A stretch of 8,576 nt of DNA from Candidatus Saccharimonadota bacterium. GTDB lineage: Bacteria; Patescibacteriota; Saccharimonadia; Saccharimonadales; EFPC-124. Below the pieces are notes generated by a model. The model was not told the origin of the DNA and searched no databases. It saw only the letters and a list, made by a program, of their open reading frames with translations. Every line of letters starts with the position of its first letter. The stretch's first letter is position 1. The stretch is from NCBI GenBank assembly GCA_016880595.1, contig JAEHDC010000048.1:1-8576 (forward strand). Direction: 5' to 3'. The translations under genes and the position numbers were made by a program. Below, one piece after another: positions 5,746-8,576 of this stretch.

Positions 5746-8292
5746 TTAGTAGTTTGTCTCTATCCACGCTGTGCCGTTGTAAACTTTTGCTGGCTTCGTA
5801 ACCCAGCTTGAGCCATTCCAAACCTTGACTGGCTTAGCGTTCCAGCCAGCGCTGTAAGTTTTAACATACCCGCCAGAAGTGCCATTGCTAAGTACAAAGT
5901 CTACAACATGGCCAAATGCAACTTTGTCGCTAACGCTAGCGCCAGTTGTTGCCCAAGCTTGCCAGTGGTAGCTAGCACGCAAAGTCAAGCTACTAATTGG
6001 CACAGCCATCATGATATAAATATACGGCGCCTTGCTTGTCCATGACCATGAAGCTGGATCATCTTTGAAATTAAGCTCCTGCGTGTCATTAAACCAAGTG
6101 CCGCTAGCTGGTCGCCCGCAGGTTATGACGAAGTAGTCGCCAATAACCATATAGCCAGCGCTGCGTCTAGCACTTGGTGTATTGGACGTTGCTTGAGTCG
6201 TCCAAGATGTAAACGCGCTGGTACTAGTGTAGCGTACAGTGTTATTGACGACCGAACCGTCGTATCCACCAAAACAGACCAAACGCTGATTGGTTGAATC
6301 ATAGCCCAAAGTTGCACCGCGCACAGCCAAACCGCCAGTTACGGCAGTATCAGTCCAGGCGCAGTTGGTTGTGCTGATATCCAGATAAAAAAGCTGCGAA
6401 GTAAACGTTGTACCACCAGTGTTTGTTGCGCCGCCATGTACGTACAAGCGTTTGTTAGCAGAGTCAAAGGCAAAGCATGCCTGCCAGGCTGCAGTTGGTG
6501 CAGTGCCAGTTGGCGAAAGTGAGGTCCAAGCTTCAGACCCTTCTGTTAAACTCAACGCCCAAGTATCGTTTAAAACAGCGGAAGTACTCTGGCCACCCCA
6601 TAAAACCATACGCTGGTTAGTAACATCATAGCAACCGCAAGCAAACCACCGTGGCGTTGGCGCAGTGCCAGTTGGAGATAATTTTGTGGCGTGATACATA
6701 CCGTGTGTGTCGGCCTTAAATTGCCAAACATCACTTGTGCGAAGAGCAGAGCCAGTCAAACCACCAAAGTAAATAATGCGGTCGTTGGCAGAATCGTAAA
6801 TTACTAGCCCACCTTCGTTGGCTGGCATCCCAAATGGCCCCTTTAACGCAAACCGCCACTTGTTACTAGTGCGATTATATGCCCAAATTTCCGAAACATG
6901 CTCACCGCGAGCGCTTGTAGCATCGTCATCCATGTCGCTATAGCCGTTAAAAATCAAGTATTCGCCGGTGGAAGAGTTGTAAACATTGGCGGGCGCATCC
7001 CTGCCACGCCAATAATCTATAATTGTCAGGCCATAAACCAACGCTGTTGTTGTAGAAGTATTCCGCATATCAAAAGCATAAACGTACTTATTGGTACCGT
7101 CGTAACAATACTCGGTTGCAACAACCAAAATATTGCGGCTAGAATCCACAGCCGCGGCACCGTTAGAAAAAGCTGCAACTCCTTGGTTTGTGCTGCTACT
7201 GGCTCTAATTTGCGTCCAAGCTTCAGCGCCAGAAGTTAGCGAAAGCTGTTGGACATCATTAAAACTCGTTGCAATTGACCCTTGCCAACCACCAATAAGT
7301 ATCGCTCGTTGGTTTGTTGAATCGTAGCCAATATTGGCCATATTTCTGATAGTTGGCGCAGTGCCAGTTGGCGACAACTGCGTAAATGCATCGCCGCTAA
7401 TACTATACTGCCAAGTATCGTTTAAATATACGCTGCCGCTGTAACCACAGGTTATGATAAGACGATCATTTGCAGAATCATAAATCATGCAAGTGCCCTG
7501 GCGCACCGTTGGGTTACCAACAGCGCCATTTGCTTTAAGTGTCGTCCAAGTTACTGCAGTTGGACTGTCTAAATTGAGCGTACATTTGTAAAGGTCATTG
7601 TAATAAGTCGAGCTATTGTAGCCGCCAAAAAGATAAATATCAAACGTACTTGTTGACGTTTGCTTAGCAACCATATGATGCGTCAAATAACATCTAATAG
7701 ACGGCGTGTTTGTTTGATTAATAGTTGACCATGCCTCGCTTCCAAGAGTAGTAACATCTAAAAGCTGCATCTCATTTAAGCTAGCTGACGATGTAGTCCC
7801 GCCCCAAATAACCATGTAAGCCTTATCCACAGATCCAGACGTTGTGCCTCTTATAAACGTTGAAGCCGCCAAGTTTTTGGCAGTTGGCGCTGTACCGCTC
7901 GGGCTTATTGGATGCCAACTGGCATATGCGCTGTCAGCGGTCAGTGACCAAGCGTCATTATATCTTGTAGACCCATCATAACCACAGGATAAAATGAAAC
8001 GTTTGTTTTTTGTATCATAAGCCAAATTGGCGCCACGGCGGTGAATTGGCAAGGTTGACTCCTTTAAAATTCGCGCCGTATTTGACGCCGAGGCCGTGTT
8101 AGTAAAAGCCGTGCCCGTTGGCTGGACCTCTATACTCATGTTTGTGGATGACGCTGGCGTTGAGCTATAAATATCGCCCTCCAACCAAACATTATTGGTA
8201 TTGCCATCGCCATACGTACTGCCACCAACACCTACAGAAGTGTACTGATCGTTACGATATTGGCCTCTTGGTAAAAGATCCGGATCGCTCAT
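5746..8292 (-). CDS. Kelch-repeat protein with phage-tail-like C-terminus (848 aa)
   Basis: Residues about 88-755 contain roughly twelve Kelch units of 50-60 aa. The typical unit is YDS-x-N-x-R with a GG or CG pair, then GS...ND-x-W, an aromatic strand and the linker LSPTGTAPT. The units begin near residues 88, 140, 201, 265, 316, 372, 435, 493, 549, 604, 659 and 710. Units 6 and 7 are the most divergent, which suggests two six-bladed beta-propellers joined there. Propellers of this kind bind proteins or glycans. The tail has a beta-rich segment (about 755-815) and two tandem repeats, KPVKVWNGSSWV (820-831) and KPAKVYNGTAWI (833-844), of a type found at the ends of phage tail proteins. No signal peptide or anchor is present. 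The ATG abuts the TAG of an in-phase tail-fibre-like ORF with no Shine-Dalgarno, so translation may depend on coupling, or the two frames may be one broken gene. It is probably a virion tail component or a cell-surface adhesin. Confidence 0.8.
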   Translation of the reverse strand: MSDPDLLPRGQYRNDQYTSVGVGGSTYGDGNTNNVWLEGDIYSSTPASSTNMSIEVQPTGTAFTNTASASNTARILKESTLPIHRRGANLAYDTKNKRFILSCGYDGSTRYNDAWSLTADSAYASWHPISPSGTAPTAKNLAASTFIRGTTSGSVDKAYMVIWGGTTSSASLNEMQLLDVTTLGSEAWSTINQTNTPSIRCYLTHHMVAKQTSTSTFDIYLFGGYNSSTYYNDLYKCTLNLDSPTAVTWTTLKANGAVGNPTVRQGTCMIYDSANDRLIITCGYSGSVYLNDTWQYSISGDAFTQLSPTGTAPTIRNMANIGYDSTNQRAILIGGWQGSIATSFNDVQQLSLTSGAEAWTQIRASSSTNQGVAAFSNGAAAVDSSRNILVVATEYCYDGTNKYVYAFDMRNTSTTTALVYGLTIIDYWRGRDAPANVYNSSTGEYLIFNGYSDMDDDATSARGEHVSEIWAYNRTSNKWRFALKGPFGMPANEGGLVIYDSANDRIIYFGGLTGSALRTSDVWQFKADTHGMYHATKLSPTGTAPTPRWFACGCYDVTNQRMVLWGGQSTSAVLNDTWALSLTEGSEAWTSLSPTGTAPTAAWQACFAFDSANKRLYVHGGATNTGGTTFTSQLFYLDISTTNCAWTDTAVTGGLAVRGATLGYDSTNQRLVCFGGYDGSVVNNTVRYTSTSAFTSWTTQATSNTPSARRSAGYMVIGDYFVITCGRPASGTWFNDTQELNFKDDPASWSWTSKAPYIYIMMAVPISSLTLRASYHWQAWATTGASVSDKVAFGHVVDFVLSNGTSGGYVKTYSAGWNAKPVKVWNGSSWVTKPAKVYNGTAWIETNY
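6494..7905 (-). repeat. Near-identical DNA repeats encoding the SPTGTAPT linker of Kelch units
   Basis: Copies at 6494-6516, 6656-6678 and 7352-7374 share a 23-bp block with one or two mismatches; on the plus strand its first 20 bases read GTTGGCGCAGTGCCAGTTGG. A diverged copy is at 7883-7905. A second shared block, GTCCAAGCTTCAG, occurs after the first and third linkers (about 6523 and 7213). The nucleotide-level identity implies recent duplication or gene conversion among repeats, which could change the blade number by recombination. Confidence 0.7.
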
Positions 8293-8576
8293 CTAGTTTG
8301 TATCTATCCAAACATCGCCTGTTGCCGGGCTGGTCGGCGCTGTGGTGCCAACAGTTATTTTTGCAAAACCAGAAGCTTCGGGCACGGACAGATTTGTGCG
8401 CGCCGAGCTAACGCTCGACACATCGCTCAAGTTACTAGCGACAGCCAATTTACCGCTAAGATCACTCGTCAAATTCGTCACCGCACTCTCTGGTATTCCA
8501 CTAAAGTTGGCTTCTGCTACGTTTATTGTTGGGTTGCCGGAGACTCCGTCGCCGTTGGTTACGGTTACTTTGGTGG
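8293..8576 (-). CDS. Phage tail-fibre-like protein, C-terminal fragment (5' end beyond the window)
   Basis: This open frame enters from the right edge and ends at TAG (8293-8295), giving 93 visible C-terminal residues. It begins TKVTVTNGDGVSGNPTINVA, a motif typical of phage tail fibres and related adhesins. It continues with a Ser/Asn-rich stretch (SDLSGKLAVASNLSDVSS) and ends with VGTTAPTSPATGDVWIDTN. A GTG at 8479-8481 could be read as a start, but the frame stays open and tail-fibre-like upstream of it, so an internal start is unlikely. It is in the same phase as the downstream Kelch gene: reading through the TAG would fuse the two. Its last residues, WIDTN, match the WIETNY end of the Kelch protein. 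The role inferred is attachment or a structural fibre, from a prophage or a domesticated tail module. Confidence 0.7.
   Translation of the reverse strand, partial: TKVTVTNGDGVSGNPTINVAEANFSGIPESAVTNLTSDLSGKLAVASNLSDVSSVSSARTNLSVPEASGFAKITVGTTAPTSPATGDVWIDTN

Noticed and set aside
8293..8295. Global TAG recoding (suppressor genetic code)
   Set aside because: The antitoxin, the 1214 ORF and the kinase all end in TAG at sensible positions, so TAG is a normal stop here.
6123..8411. ORFs of 60-113 codons overlapping the Kelch and tail-fibre genes in other frames
   Set aside because: They are shadows of the repeat-rich coding sequence, with compositions unlike real proteins.
1..8576. CRISPR array, tRNA, rRNA or insertion-sequence transposase
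   Set aside because: No regularly spaced direct repeats, cloverleaf-like sequence or transposase motif was seen on either strand.

Overview
The window looks like part of a bacterial chromosome with modest GC content, most plausibly from the Candidate Phyla Radiation and possibly a Saccharibacteria (TM7)-like lineage. I infer this from the very large membrane histidine kinase (PorA/DUF3068-like sensor, multi-pass block, CHASE, PAS, HisKA with an SHQLRTPLT box), from small hypothetical membrane proteins, and from a toxin-antitoxin pair of a type I associate with CPR genomes. No rRNA or marker gene is present, so the taxonomic call is tentative. Genes end in both TAG and TAA, so nothing suggests a globally altered genetic code.

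Layout. Bases 1-190 hold a large imperfect inverted repeat whose two ends carry GGCTAAC and GTTAGCC. This resembles an integron attC recombination site. A compact two-gene toxin-antitoxin operon follows (366-904): a BrnT/DUF497-like toxin that starts with GTG, then a ribbon-helix-helix antitoxin, overlapping by one base. The operon's TTGACA-17-TAAAAT promoter places the transcription start on the GTG itself, so the toxin mRNA is probably leaderless. Bases 905-1213 are mostly noncoding but contain a coding-like minus-strand frame without a good start (possible gene remnant) and a good sigma70-type promoter. That promoter drives a small unknown ORF (1214-1492) with a full Shine-Dalgarno. This ORF overlaps tail-to-tail a small four-helix membrane protein on the minus strand (1466-1933).

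The 141-bp divergent gap 1934-2074 separates the membrane protein from the histidine kinase (2075-5737). It carries six TTAGC/GCTAA half-sites arranged as three inverted pairs, a candidate operator cluster. No response regulator gene is present, so the kinase is an orphan here.

The right third (5746-8576) is transcribed on the minus strand, convergent to the kinase with only 8 bp between stop codons. It encodes an 848-aa protein built of about twelve Kelch repeats (probably two propellers) with a phage-tail-like C-terminus made of two KP-x-KV-[WY]-NG repeats. Directly upstream is the 3' end of a phage tail-fibre-like gene that runs off the window. The two frames are in phase, separated by a single TAG abutting the ATG with no Shine-Dalgarno, and both end in the same W-I-[DE]-T-N peptide. 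Together they look like a tail-fibre-derived surface or adhesion module, either a prophage remnant or domesticated. How this module, the kinase and the toxin-antitoxin cassette relate functionally cannot be told from the sequence.
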